NCBI RefSeq assembly: GCF_000220505.1
Contig: NZ_AFPJ01000005.1
Location: 1-57,502, forward strand
Reading direction: 5' to 3'
DNA from: Microbulbifer agarilyticus S89
GTDB taxonomy: Bacteria > Pseudomonadota > Gammaproteobacteria > Pseudomonadales > Cellvibrionaceae
Length of the DNA: 57,502 nucleotides
A model generated the notes under the pieces. It saw only the letters and a list, made by a program, of their open reading frames with translations. It was not told the origin of the DNA and searched no databases. The position numbers were made by a program, and so were the translations under genes. Positions 20,463 through 28,357 of the stretch are shown in pieces; position 1 is the stretch's first letter, and each line of letters begins with the position of its first letter.

Positions 20463-21266
20463 ATGCATCGACTGGACAATAAAGTCGCGCTGGTAACTGG
20501 CGCCGCCAAGGGCATTGGGTGTGCGGTTGCCGAGTTGTTTGCACAGGAAGGGGCGACGGTGATTGTCAGCGACATTGATGACACCCGTGGCCAGGCGGTG
20601 TGCACTGAAATAGGAAGTGCGGCGCACTACATGCATCTGGATGTGGCCGAAGAGGCCCAGTGGGATGCAATTTCCAGCGCCATTGCGCAAAAGTTCGGCC
20701 GGCTGGATATCCTGGTCAACAATGCGGGCATTACCGGGTTTATGGAGACCGAGGGCCCGTTCGACCCGGAGAACTTCAACCTGCCCAGCTGGCAGAAAAT
20801 CCACCAGGTCAATGTCGAGGGCGTGGCCATGGGGTGCCGGGCGGCAATCAAGCTGATGAAGCAGGCTGCGCACGGCAGCATTGTTAACCTGTCGTCCCGC
20901 TCGGGGAATGTGGGCATCCCCGGCGCCGCCGCCTACGCGTCGAGTAAGGCGGCGATTCGCAACCACACCAAATCGGTTGCCCTGTATTGTGCGCAACAGG
21001 GGTACCGGATTCGCTGCAACTCCATTCACCCCGGCGCCATCCTCACTCCGCTGTGGGATTCAATACTGGGCCAGGGGGCGGAGCGCGAGGAGGCGATTGC
21101 GAAAATCGCTGCAGATATTCCCCTGCGCACCATGGGCGAGCCCATGGATGTAGCCTACGCCGCCCTGTATCTCGCAGCGGACGAGTCCAAATACGTCACC
21201 GGCACCGAGTTGATGGTCGACGGCGGTATCCTGGCGGGTAGCACCGCATCTCCGAAGAAAAAGTAA
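20463..21266 (+). CDS. Short-chain dehydrogenase/reductase
   Basis: 267 residues of the classical SDR type. Cofactor motif TGAAKGIG at 12-19, NNAG at about 86-89, catalytic serine near S144-S145 and Y158-xxx-K162 in AAYASSKAA. D37 and D39-D40 after the second strand (SDIDD) suggest NAD rather than NADP preference. The end GTELMVDGGILAG is typical. It lies 18 bases after the cytochrome gene, so it is probably the last gene of the dehydrogenase operon, acting in the cytoplasm on a related sugar, polyol or hydroxysteroid-like substrate. Substrate unassigned. Confidence 0.93.
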   Translation: MHRLDNKVALVTGAAKGIGCAVAELFAQEGATVIVSDIDDTRGQAVCTEIGSAAHYMHLDVAEEAQWDAISSAIAQKFGRLDILVNNAGITGFMETEGPFDPENFNLPSWQKIHQVNVEGVAMGCRAAIKLMKQAAHGSIVNLSSRSGNVGIPGAAAYASSKAAIRNHTKSVALYCAQQGYRIRCNSIHPGAILTPLWDSILGQGAEREEAIAKIAADIPLRTMGEPMDVAYAALYLAADESKYVTGTELMVDGGILAGSTASPKKK

Positions 21267-21308
21267 TCCGCAACCGACACCGGTTATCCACAGGTCGCAG
21301 CTGCTGCA

Positions 21309-23195
21309 CTAGAGCCCCGGTTGCACGGCTTTACCGCTCTTCTCCGGTTTCTTTTGGCTGCTATCGCCGTCGTCCCAGTGGTGGTCCAGGTGCAGGTCGG
21401 GATCCCGTCGGTCTTCGCGCAGTGCCTGCAGCAGCTGTTCCCGGTAGATCTTGGTTTGCGCAATATGCTGCGACTCATCACGCCAGTACGGGAACAGCGA
21501 TTCCAGCATGCGCTGGTCGTGCTGTTTGAATTTGCGGGCCGCGCGCAGGGCCTGGTGCTTGGACAGCCCCAGCAGTTGCAGTGCGCCGGCGCCAATTTCG
21601 ATGGCGCTGTCGACGGTCTCGCGGTAGATATACTTCACCCCCGCTTCCATCAAGGCATACTGGTGCATGCGGTTGCGCGCACGGGCAAGGATGGTGAGGT
21701 GCGGGAAGTGTTTTTGAATGCGCGCGATGATATCCAGCGACGCCGCCTGGTCGCTCAGCGTGAGGATGATCAGCTTGGCGTTATCGGCGCCGGCCGCGTG
21801 CAGCAAGTCACCGCGGGAGGCATCGCCGTAGTAGGCCTTGATGCCGTAGCGACGTACCATCTCCAGCTGTTCTGCGTTGTGTTCCAGCAATGTTGTTTCG
21901 AAGCCGCAGGCATTGATCATTCGCCCGGCGATCTGGCCGTAGCGGCCGTAACCGATAATGATCACTGGCGAGCCATCGTCCTGCGGGTCGCTGTCGGCAA
22001 CATCCGGCAGCTGCGGCCCAGAGAAAAAGCGCGGCTGGATCAACTGTTCGTAGGCCAGCAGCAGCAGCGGGGTAAGGGCCATCGACAGCGCAATCAGTGC
22101 GATCAGAATACTGCTGACATCCGCTGCCAGCACGTGGTTCTGGCTGGCGTAAGCCAGCAGGACAAAACCAAACTCACCGGCCTGCGCCAGCGACAGCGCA
22201 AACAGCCAGTCTTCCCCTTTCGCCATGCCGCGCATGCGTGCCAGCGCGAACAGGATCGCAAACTTCACCAGCACCATCAGCAGCAGCAAGCCAAACAGCA
22301 ACAACGGCTTTTGCATCACCAGCGCGAGATCCAGGGTGGCGCCCACCGCCAGGAAAAAAAGCCCCAGCAACAGGCCCTTGAACGGCTCGATATCCGCTTC
22401 CAGCTCGTGGCGGAATTCACTTTCCGCCAGCACCACACCGGCAATAAAGGTCCCCAACGCCGGCGACAGTTCCAGCCAGCTCATCAGCGCCGCGGCACTC
22501 AGCACGATCAACAGCGCGCAGGCGGTGAACAGTTCGCGGGTACGGGTACCGACCACAATGCGCAGCAGCGGTGTCAGCAGATAGCGCCCGGCCAGTATCA
22601 TCCCGATCACCGCACCCAGTACCGCGAAGGCATAGCTCCAGCCCTGCAGGTCGTCGGGGTCGGGGGCAATTTCGACTGTCGCCAGCAGGGGCAGCAGGGC
22701 GAGAATTGGAATCACCGCGATGTCCTGGAACAGCAGCACGCTGAACGCGTTGCGCCCGCCCTCGGTCTTCAGCAGGTTTTTCTCCGACAGGGATTGCAGC
22801 ACGATGGCGGTGGAAGACAGCGCCAGGATCAGGCCGACCGCGGTGGCACTGCGCCAGTCAAAGCCAAACAGCGCGATGGCCAGCCCCGACACCGCCAGTG
22901 CGGTCAGCAGCACCTGGGCGCCACCGGTGCCGAAAATGGCGCCGCGCAGTGCCCACAGTTTCTTGGGCTGCAGTTCCAGGCCGATCAGAAACAGCATTAG
23001 CGCGACGCCGAATTCAGCAAAATGCAGCTCGTCACTGGTGTCGCCTACCAGGCCAAAGGCGTGGGGGCCGATGAGCACGCCGGCCACCAGGTAGCCCAGT
23101 ACCGAGCCGAAGCCGAGTCGCTTGGCCAGCGGTACCGAGATCACCGCGGCGCCGAGAAAAATCACGGTCTGAAGTAAAAAGTTGTCTTGTGCCAT
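21309..23195 (-). CDS. KefB/KefC-type monovalent cation:proton antiporter (CPA2)
   Basis: 628 residues from the ATG at 23195, giving MAQDNFLLQTVIFLGAA and a direct first membrane helix; the longer reading adds 16 non-family residues without a ribosome site. About twelve membrane spans in residues 1-385 are followed by an RCK/TrkA-N domain whose dinucleotide loop is IIIGYGRYGQIAGRM (about 415-430), and a short C-terminal region. The family exports K+ or Na+ against protons, often gated by nucleotide or glutathione adducts. No KefF/KefG partner gene adjoins, so glutathione gating is not established. Followed 91 bases upstream by a CPA1 antiporter in the same direction. Confidence 0.92.
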   Translation of the reverse strand: MAQDNFLLQTVIFLGAAVISVPLAKRLGFGSVLGYLVAGVLIGPHAFGLVGDTSDELHFAEFGVALMLFLIGLELQPKKLWALRGAIFGTGGAQVLLTALAVSGLAIALFGFDWRSATAVGLILALSSTAIVLQSLSEKNLLKTEGGRNAFSVLLFQDIAVIPILALLPLLATVEIAPDPDDLQGWSYAFAVLGAVIGMILAGRYLLTPLLRIVVGTRTRELFTACALLIVLSAAALMSWLELSPALGTFIAGVVLAESEFRHELEADIEPFKGLLLGLFFLAVGATLDLALVMQKPLLLFGLLLLMVLVKFAILFALARMRGMAKGEDWLFALSLAQAGEFGFVLLAYASQNHVLAADVSSILIALIALSMALTPLLLLAYEQLIQPRFFSGPQLPDVADSDPQDDGSPVIIIGYGRYGQIAGRMINACGFETTLLEHNAEQLEMVRRYGIKAYYGDASRGDLLHAAGADNAKLIILTLSDQAASLDIIARIQKHFPHLTILARARNRMHQYALMEAGVKYIYRETVDSAIEIGAGALQLLGLSKHQALRAARKFKQHDQRMLESLFPYWRDESQHIAQTKIYREQLLQALREDRRDPDLHLDHHWDDGDSSQKKPEKSGKAVQPGL

Positions 23196-23286
23196 AACGC
23201 TTGTTGAATTTTGTGTGTGCTGGAGTCGGATGCCCCCCGGCATCCAGTGGTCTTAAAGCTGGAGGTCTATTTCCCGCCCGCGCGGC

Positions 23287-24606
23287 TTACGCCTGTTGCC
23301 CCGCTTTCGGGGTGGGCGTGTTGCTGGAAAAATCCGCCTCGCGGCTGCGGCGTATCAGCGGGGCAATGGTGGAGCCCTGGACCACGATGGAAAAGAGTAC
23401 CACGCCATAGGTCATCACTACCCACAGGTGGCGCAGGTCCTGGGTGTTACCCGCCGCGCTGCTGCCAATCAGCACGCCGGATGGAATCGACATCGCCAGG
23501 GCCAGGGCCAGGCCACCGCGCAGTCCGCCCCAGATCAGGATGCGCTCGGTATACGGGTGGTAACGGCGGTGGCGTTTCAGGAACTGGAACGGAATACTCA
23601 CCGCCGTCACCCGGCCGATCAGCACAATCACGATGGCGGCGACGATCATCACATAGTCGATGGGCTCGAAGTCGATTGTGATCAGGAACAGCCCCACCAG
23701 CAGGAACAGGATGCCGTTCAAAAATTCTTCGGTGATGCCCCAGAAGTTGTCCAGCTCGTGTTGGCTCACCCGCGAGAAACCGCGTTCGCGGGTAAAGTTA
23801 CCGATGATGATGCCCGACACCACCATGGCCAGCGCGCCGGAAACCCCCAGGATATTGGCGGTGGCAAAACCGGCGGTAGGGATCACCAGGGTAAGCAGCA
23901 ATTCCAGACTGTGATCGTTGGTGGAACAGATCAGCCAGTGAAACAGGCCACCAATGGCAAGCCCGAGGGCGATGCCGCCAAATGCTTCCACCATAAACAG
24001 GTGACTGATCGCGGCAAAGGTAGGCTCGGTGCCCTGGAACGCCAGCGCGTACAGCACTGCGAACACCACCATGCCGAAGCCGTCGTTAAACAGCGACTCC
24101 CCCTCCACCTGGATGGATACCTGCGACGGTGCTTTCAGGCTCTTGATGATCGCCAGCACCGCAATGGGGTCGGTTGGGGAGATCAGCGCGCCAAACAGCA
24201 AACAGTAAACCAGCGCCACCGGCATACCGAGTAATCCGAACAGGAAATACAGCAGGTAGCCCACCACAAAGGTCGAAATCAGGGTGCCGAAGATTGCCAG
24301 GGCGGTGATTTCGACCTTCTGATTGCGCAGCATAAACAGGTCGATATGCAGGGAACCGGCAAACAGCAGGAAGCCGAGCATGCCCTTCAGCAACAGGTCT
24401 TCCAGGTTCATCAACGGCAGCAATTGTGCTGCCCAGTCGCGCAATTCGACGATTTCCAGCTTGCCTAGCCCGGTAACGATCAGCGATAGCGCCAGTGAAC
24501 CCGCGGTAATCGCGATGGTGGTCTGGGTGCGGAGCACATACTGGTTGAGAAACCCGAGGAACACGGATGCCGCGGCGATAAAACAAAAGGTGTAATAGAC
24601 ATCCAT
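23287..24606 (-). CDS. NhaP-type Na+(K+)/H+ antiporter (CPA1)
   Basis: 439 residues, about twelve membrane helices from residue 1 on. Family features are visible: the LISPTDPIAVLAIIKSL stretch with the functional Asp pair region and EGESLFNDGFGMVVFAV near residue 170, then a long run of helices ending LRGGLALALAMSIP. No large cytoplasmic domain follows. It exchanges Na+ or K+ for protons across the inner membrane, fitting a marine lifestyle. It is upstream of the KefC-type gene on the same strand and the two may be one transcript. GGAGA lies about eleven bases before the ATG. Confidence 0.92.
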   Translation of the reverse strand: MDVYYTFCFIAAASVFLGFLNQYVLRTQTTIAITAGSLALSLIVTGLGKLEIVELRDWAAQLLPLMNLEDLLLKGMLGFLLFAGSLHIDLFMLRNQKVEITALAIFGTLISTFVVGYLLYFLFGLLGMPVALVYCLLFGALISPTDPIAVLAIIKSLKAPSQVSIQVEGESLFNDGFGMVVFAVLYALAFQGTEPTFAAISHLFMVEAFGGIALGLAIGGLFHWLICSTNDHSLELLLTLVIPTAGFATANILGVSGALAMVVSGIIIGNFTRERGFSRVSQHELDNFWGITEEFLNGILFLLVGLFLITIDFEPIDYVMIVAAIVIVLIGRVTAVSIPFQFLKRHRRYHPYTERILIWGGLRGGLALALAMSIPSGVLIGSSAAGNTQDLRHLWVVMTYGVVLFSIVVQGSTIAPLIRRSREADFSSNTPTPKAGQQA

Positions 24607-24642
24607 GTGAGCGCGGAATCTCCATACCGGGATTGCATTGGG

Positions 24643-24673
24643 TTTGTAGGGCGCGCGGATCGTGCCCTACAAA
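24643..24673. repeat. Inverted repeat, terminator- or REP-like
   Basis: Perfect 10-base arms TTTGTAGGGC/GCCCTACAAA (24643-24652, 24664-24673), extended by three more pairs with one G.U, lie between the pirin stop and the antiporter start. There is no U-tract, so termination of pirin is only possible, and only one copy is visible here. Confidence 0.55.
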
Positions 24674-24707
24674 GCGCCGTAATGCGAGTGCAATTTCCCG
24701 GCTGAAC

Positions 24708-25601
24708 TTAATCGGTCAGGGTGCCGTTATTGTAGTCGCGCACCGCCTGCTCGATTTGCTCCCGCGTATTCATTACAAAGGGCCCGTAATGGGCGACGGG
24801 TTCATTCAGCGGGTTGCCGTGCAGGATCAATACACCGGTGTCTTCGCCGACTTCGCCCTCGGCGGCGCGCAGCTGCAGCGCTTCGCCCGCACCAAACAGC
24901 ACCAGGTTGCCGCGCCCTACCACACCGCGCCCGGTATCCAGCGCACCGCGGTAGATATACACCAGCACGGTGTGCGATGCCGGCAACGGTAACTCGGCTT
25001 CGGCACCGGCAGCGAGGCGCAGATCGGCGACCGCGGCATTGGCGGAGGTATCGAGTAGCGGCGCGGAAACCGGTTCGCCGGCGACCTGCCACTGGCCCGC
25101 GATCAGGCGAATCATTGAGCCCTGCGTGTCGAGGTTGATCTCGCGCACCTGCTCCGGTTGTACGTCGCGCCAGCCCGGGTCGGCCATTTTGTCCTTGGCC
25201 GCCATATTGATCCACAGCTGAAAGCCGTGCATCCCGCCATCTCCCTGGGAGGGCATTTCCGAGTGGATGATGCCGCGACCGGCACGCATCCACTGGGCGC
25301 CGCCCTGGGAGATTGCACCGCGATTACCCAGGTGGTCCTGGTGCTCGAATTCACCGCTCAGCATATAGGTAAGGGTTTCGATGCCGCGGTGCGGATGCGG
25401 CGGAAAGCCGGCGATATAGTCGTCGGGATTTTCCGAGCGGATCTCGTCGACCATCAGGAACGGGCTGAAGTCTGCAGACTGGAAACCCGCGACCCGATGA
25501 ATCTTCACGCCGGCGCCATCCGCGGAAGGATGCCCCGCCACTACCCGCGCTGCGGGACGGATTTCGGTGGACTTGGCGCTGTTCTGTGTGACGTTTTGCA
25601 T
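24708..25601 (-). CDS. Pirin family protein
   Basis: 297 residues from the ATG at 25601, chosen because GGAGGAG precedes it by eight bases; the 90-codon upstream extension overlaps the LysR gene and control region. Bicupin pirin fold with all four iron ligands: H69 and H71 in PPHPHRGIETLTY, H113 and E115 in IIHSEMPSQG. Bacterial pirins such as E. coli YhaK/YhhW act as quercetin or other dioxygenases or redox sensors. It is divergent from a LysR gene with a 150-base shared control region, so it is the likely target of that regulator. Family certain. Confidence 0.96.
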   Translation of the reverse strand: MQNVTQNSAKSTEIRPAARVVAGHPSADGAGVKIHRVAGFQSADFSPFLMVDEIRSENPDDYIAGFPPHPHRGIETLTYMLSGEFEHQDHLGNRGAISQGGAQWMRAGRGIIHSEMPSQGDGGMHGFQLWINMAAKDKMADPGWRDVQPEQVREINLDTQGSMIRLIAGQWQVAGEPVSAPLLDTSANAAVADLRLAAGAEAELPLPASHTVLVYIYRGALDTGRGVVGRGNLVLFGAGEALQLRAAEGEVGEDTGVLILHGNPLNEPVAHYGPFVMNTREQIEQAVRDYNNGTLTD

Positions 25602-25636
25602 GGTTATGCTCCTCCATTTCCGGCAGTATAAGCCGA

Positions 25637-25670
25637 TAAAATCGCCTGAAAATGGCAAAAAATCGCAGCT
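25637..25670. promoter_or_regulatory. Candidate LysR-regulator binding region before pirin
   Basis: Within the pirin/LysR divergent region are two direct copies of AAAATCGC about 21 bases apart (25638-25645 and 25659-25666). The second lies in AAAAAATCGCAGCT (25657-25670), which recurs with one change upstream of doxX at 27800-27813. The sharing suggests a common regulator; binding is not shown. Confidence 0.5.
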
Positions 25671-25751
25671 AATATTCGAACAAATTGACAGATCAGCCGC
25701 AGGGCGCTTCGAGCGCATCGGTTTTGATCGCATCCGGACAAGGGACGGTCT

Positions 25752-26639
25752 ATGGCCAAGGTAACGTTGGAACAGTGGCGCATGTTTCAGGCAGTGGTGG
25801 AGTACGGCGGCTTTTCGCAGGCCGCGGAAGCCGTGCATAAAAGCCAGTCTTCCATTAATCACGCGGTGCACAAACTGCAGGAAAGCCTGGGCATTCCGCT
25901 ACTGGAAGTGCGTGGACGCAAGGCGGAGCTGACCGACGCCGGGCGCGTTCTGCTAAACCGTGCAGGCGGCCTGTTGAATGAAGCCGAAGCGCTGGAGTCG
26001 GTTGCCGCCAGCCTTGCCGCCGGCACCGAGGCCCAGCTGCGCCTGGCGGTGGATGTGCTGTTCGACTACGACGCCCTGTTTAACGCGGTGGAGCGCTTCG
26101 CCGAAGTCTACCCGCATACGCGGCTGGAAATTCGCGAGACGGTGTTGTCCGGCGGCGAAGAGCTGCTGCTGCAGCAGGAAGTGGACTTTATTCTCTCCGC
26201 CCGCGCCCCCCAGGGGTTCGTCGGCGAGCCCCTCACCCGGGTGAAATTCCTGCCGGTGGCGCGCCCGGACCATCCGTTGCACCACCTGGGCCGCCCGGTA
26301 AACCGCGAGGACCTGAAGGCAACGCGGCAGATCGTGATGCGGGATTCCGCGCTGAAGAATCGCCAGGATGCGGGTTGGCTGGGCTCGGATGAGCGCATTA
26401 CCGTTACCAACGTGCACACCTCAATCGACCTGATCGAGCGCGGCCTGGGCTTTGCCTGGTTGCCGGAGCCGCGCATTCGCGATTCGCTCTGCGCCGACCG
26501 CCTGTTGCCGCTGCGCACCGAGGAGCCCTGGGAAAGGGACGTGATGGTGTACCTGTTCTTTGCCGACCGCGATCGCGCCGGCCCCGCCGCCAATATGTTG
26601 CTCAGCGCCCTGCGCGAGAGCCTGCCGCCACTGGACTGA
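25752..26639 (+). CDS. LysR-family transcriptional regulator
   Basis: 295 residues. The N-terminal winged helix-turn-helix (about 5-64, FQAVVEYGGFSQAAEAVHKSQ then SSINHAVHKLQESLG) is followed by the LysR substrate-binding domain (LRLAVDVLFDYDALFNAVERF to the end). AAGGGACG lies before the ATG. Divergent from pirin and upstream of the oxidoreductase, DoxX and glutathionyl-hydroquinone reductase genes. In E. coli the LysR protein YhaJ controls yqjF (DoxX) and yhaK (pirin), so this protein may play an equivalent role, although its sequence does not look like a close YhaJ copy. Target genes inferred. Confidence 0.95.
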   Translation: MAKVTLEQWRMFQAVVEYGGFSQAAEAVHKSQSSINHAVHKLQESLGIPLLEVRGRKAELTDAGRVLLNRAGGLLNEAEALESVAASLAAGTEAQLRLAVDVLFDYDALFNAVERFAEVYPHTRLEIRETVLSGGEELLLQQEVDFILSARAPQGFVGEPLTRVKFLPVARPDHPLHHLGRPVNREDLKATRQIVMRDSALKNRQDAGWLGSDERITVTNVHTSIDLIERGLGFAWLPEPRIRDSLCADRLLPLRTEEPWERDVMVYLFFADRDRAGPAANMLLSALRESLPPLD

Positions 26640-26686
26640 GACCACAGATTTTAAGACCAGGGCTTTTAAGACACAGAGTGTAAGAA

Positions 26687-27676
26687 ATGGAACAAGACAA
26701 GCACCCGATCCGCTGGGGCATCATTGGCTGCGGCAATGTCACCGAGCTGAAGAGCGGCCCCGCGTTTAACAAGGTGCAGGGCTCTGAGTTGCGGGCGGTG
26801 ATGCGTCGCGACCAAGCAAAGCTCGCCGATTACGCCGCGCGCCACGGGGTGCCGAAGACCTACGCCGATGCCGATGCGCTGATCCAGGATCCGGAAATTG
26901 ATGCCATCTATGTGGCGACGCCGCCGGGCAGCCACCACGAGTACGCGCTGAAAATCGCCGCCGCCGACAAGCACTGCTGCCTGGAAAAACCCATGGCGCT
27001 GAATTTCACCGAGTGCGAGGAAATCGCCGCGGCGTTTGCCGGCCGTGACGCGCAATTGTTTGTCGCCTATTACCGGCGCTCGCTGCCGCGCTTCAGGCAG
27101 GTCAAGGCGTGGCTGGATGAAGGCAAAATCGGCGACGTGCGTCATATCAACTGGAGTTATGCGCGGGCTCCATCTGACGCGGACTTGTCCGCGGAATACA
27201 ACTGGCGCACCGATCCTGCCGTATCCGGTGGTGGTCACTTTGTTGACCTGGCCTGCCACGGCCTCGATCTGTTCATTTATCTGCTGGGTGATATTCGCGA
27301 CGCCAAGGGCATCGCGGTCAACCAGCAAAATCTGTACGACGCTGAAGACGCGGTATCCGCATGCTGGGTATTCGACAGTGGTGCCACCGGCTCTGGCTTC
27401 TGGAATTTCGGTTGCGCCGAGTATGGCGATGAAGTGGTGGTTCACGGCAGTCGCGGCAGCATCCGCTTTTCCGTGTTCGCCGATGCCGCCCTGGTGCTGG
27501 AGAGTGCCAGCGGGTCCGAGCAAGTGGCAATCCCCCACCCGGAGAACATCCAGTTCTTCCATATCGAAAACATGGTCAAACACCTGCATGGCGCGTGTTA
27601 CCACCCGGTTGCCGGCGGCGAGGGCGGCAAGGCCTCGCGGGTGATGGACCAGATCCTCGCCGGGCTGGTCGGCTAG
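26687..27676 (+). CDS. Gfo/Idh/MocA family oxidoreductase
   Basis: 329 residues. Rossmann domain first, with GIIGCGNVTE at 10-19 in place of the usual GxGxxG and the catalytic-face motif EKPMAL at about 99-104; a C-terminal GFO_IDH_MocA substrate domain follows (GGGHFVDLACHGLDLFIYLLG near 180-200, His supplying the usual catalytic position). It is an NAD(P)-dependent oxidoreductase of sugars, inositols or trans-dihydrodiols. The neighbouring detoxification genes make an aromatic or quinone-related substrate possible, but nothing in the sequence fixes it. It starts 47 bases after the LysR gene; ribosome site weak (TAAGAA). Confidence 0.93.
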   Translation: MEQDKHPIRWGIIGCGNVTELKSGPAFNKVQGSELRAVMRRDQAKLADYAARHGVPKTYADADALIQDPEIDAIYVATPPGSHHEYALKIAAADKHCCLEKPMALNFTECEEIAAAFAGRDAQLFVAYYRRSLPRFRQVKAWLDEGKIGDVRHINWSYARAPSDADLSAEYNWRTDPAVSGGGHFVDLACHGLDLFIYLLGDIRDAKGIAVNQQNLYDAEDAVSACWVFDSGATGSGFWNFGCAEYGDEVVVHGSRGSIRFSVFADAALVLESASGSEQVAIPHPENIQFFHIENMVKHLHGACYHPVAGGEGGKASRVMDQILAGLVG

Positions 27677-27696
27677 CGCCGGCGAGGCTGGCGATA

Positions 27697-27780
27697 CCCT
27701 CTGACAATCCCTCTGGTAAGCCCTTCGACAGCTCCGTCGTTAGCCCCTTCCATAACGCCTTCCAAAGCGCCCTCCAAGGA
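27697..27780. repeat. Degenerate 12-base tandem repeat, seven units
   Basis: Seven exactly 12-base units follow each other without gap: CCCTCTGACAAT, CCCTCTGGTAAG, CCCTTCGACAGC, TCCGTCGTTAGC, CCCTTCCATAAC, GCCTTCCAAAGC, GCCCTCCAAGGA. The consensus is near CCCTTCSAYARC. Because 12 is a multiple of three, open frames with four-residue periodicity appear on both strands; no credible gene is attached to them. The tract ends 20 bases before the candidate regulator site of doxX. Confidence 0.75.
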
Positions 27781-27799
27781 AACATCACGTCAAAGTCCG

Positions 27800-27837
27800 A
27801 AAAAATCGTAGCTTTGTGCCAATAATTTGCGATTTTT
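27800..27837. promoter_or_regulatory. Candidate LysR-regulator binding region before doxX
   Basis: AAAAAATCGTAGCT at 27800-27813 matches the pirin-side motif in 13 of 14 bases. AAAAATCG (27801-27808) and CGATTTTT (27830-27837) form an 8-base inverted repeat with about 21 bases between. It lies 83 bases before the doxX start, a suitable activator position. Confidence 0.5.
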
Positions 27838-27919
27838 GTTTCGAAAAGTCGAATTACACTGAACAGCGTTGTCACTCCATACACTTTCCGTCTCAACGGC
27901 TATTTACGAGGACTCTGCT

Positions 27920-28324
27920 ATGCAAAACGGCGCACTGTGTGATTTCGGCAAACTGATCGGGCGCATTCTGATTTCGGTGATGTTTATCGTCGCCGGCTAC
28001 AGCAAGATCGGCGCCTACGCGGGCACTCAGGAATATATGGCAGCTGCGGGTGTACCGGGCTTCCTGTTGCCGCTGGTCATTCTGCTGGAGCTGGGCGGCG
28101 GCCTGGCAATCCTGTTTGGTTTCTTCACCCGTTGGGTAGCGCTGGCGTTTGCCGTTTTCTGTGCTGTCAGTGCCTGGCTGTTCCACAATGTGCCCGGCGA
28201 TCAGATGCAGCAAATCATGTTTATGAAAAACATCACCATCGCCGGTGGTTTCCTAATCCTGGCGTGTGCCGGCGCGGGCAAGTTCAGCTTTGATCACGCC
28301 ATGGCGAAAGTAAAAAACCGCTAG
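27920..28324 (+). CDS. DoxX family membrane protein
   Basis: 134 residues from the ATG at 27920; GAGGA lies seven bases upstream, while the longer reading begins inside the control region. Four membrane helices with the DoxX pattern: GRILISVMFIVAGYSKIG near the start, VILLELGGGLAILFGFFTRWVALAFAVF in the middle and IAGGFLILACAGAGKFSFD at the end. DoxX/YqjF proteins are quinone-linked inner-membrane proteins tied to thiol-redox and aromatic stress. The hydroquinone reductase gene starts 33 bases downstream, a pairing also found in E. coli (yqjF-yqjG), so the two are probably one transcript. Confidence 0.93.
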   Translation: MQNGALCDFGKLIGRILISVMFIVAGYSKIGAYAGTQEYMAAAGVPGFLLPLVILLELGGGLAILFGFFTRWVALAFAVFCAVSAWLFHNVPGDQMQQIMFMKNITIAGGFLILACAGAGKFSFDHAMAKVKNR

Positions 28325-28357
28325 GCGCGAACCACATATTCAGAACGGAGCACAATC

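Noticed and set aside
24643-24673. The short inverted repeat as the end of an insertion sequence.
   Set aside because: No transposase, no target duplication and no second copy lie in the window.
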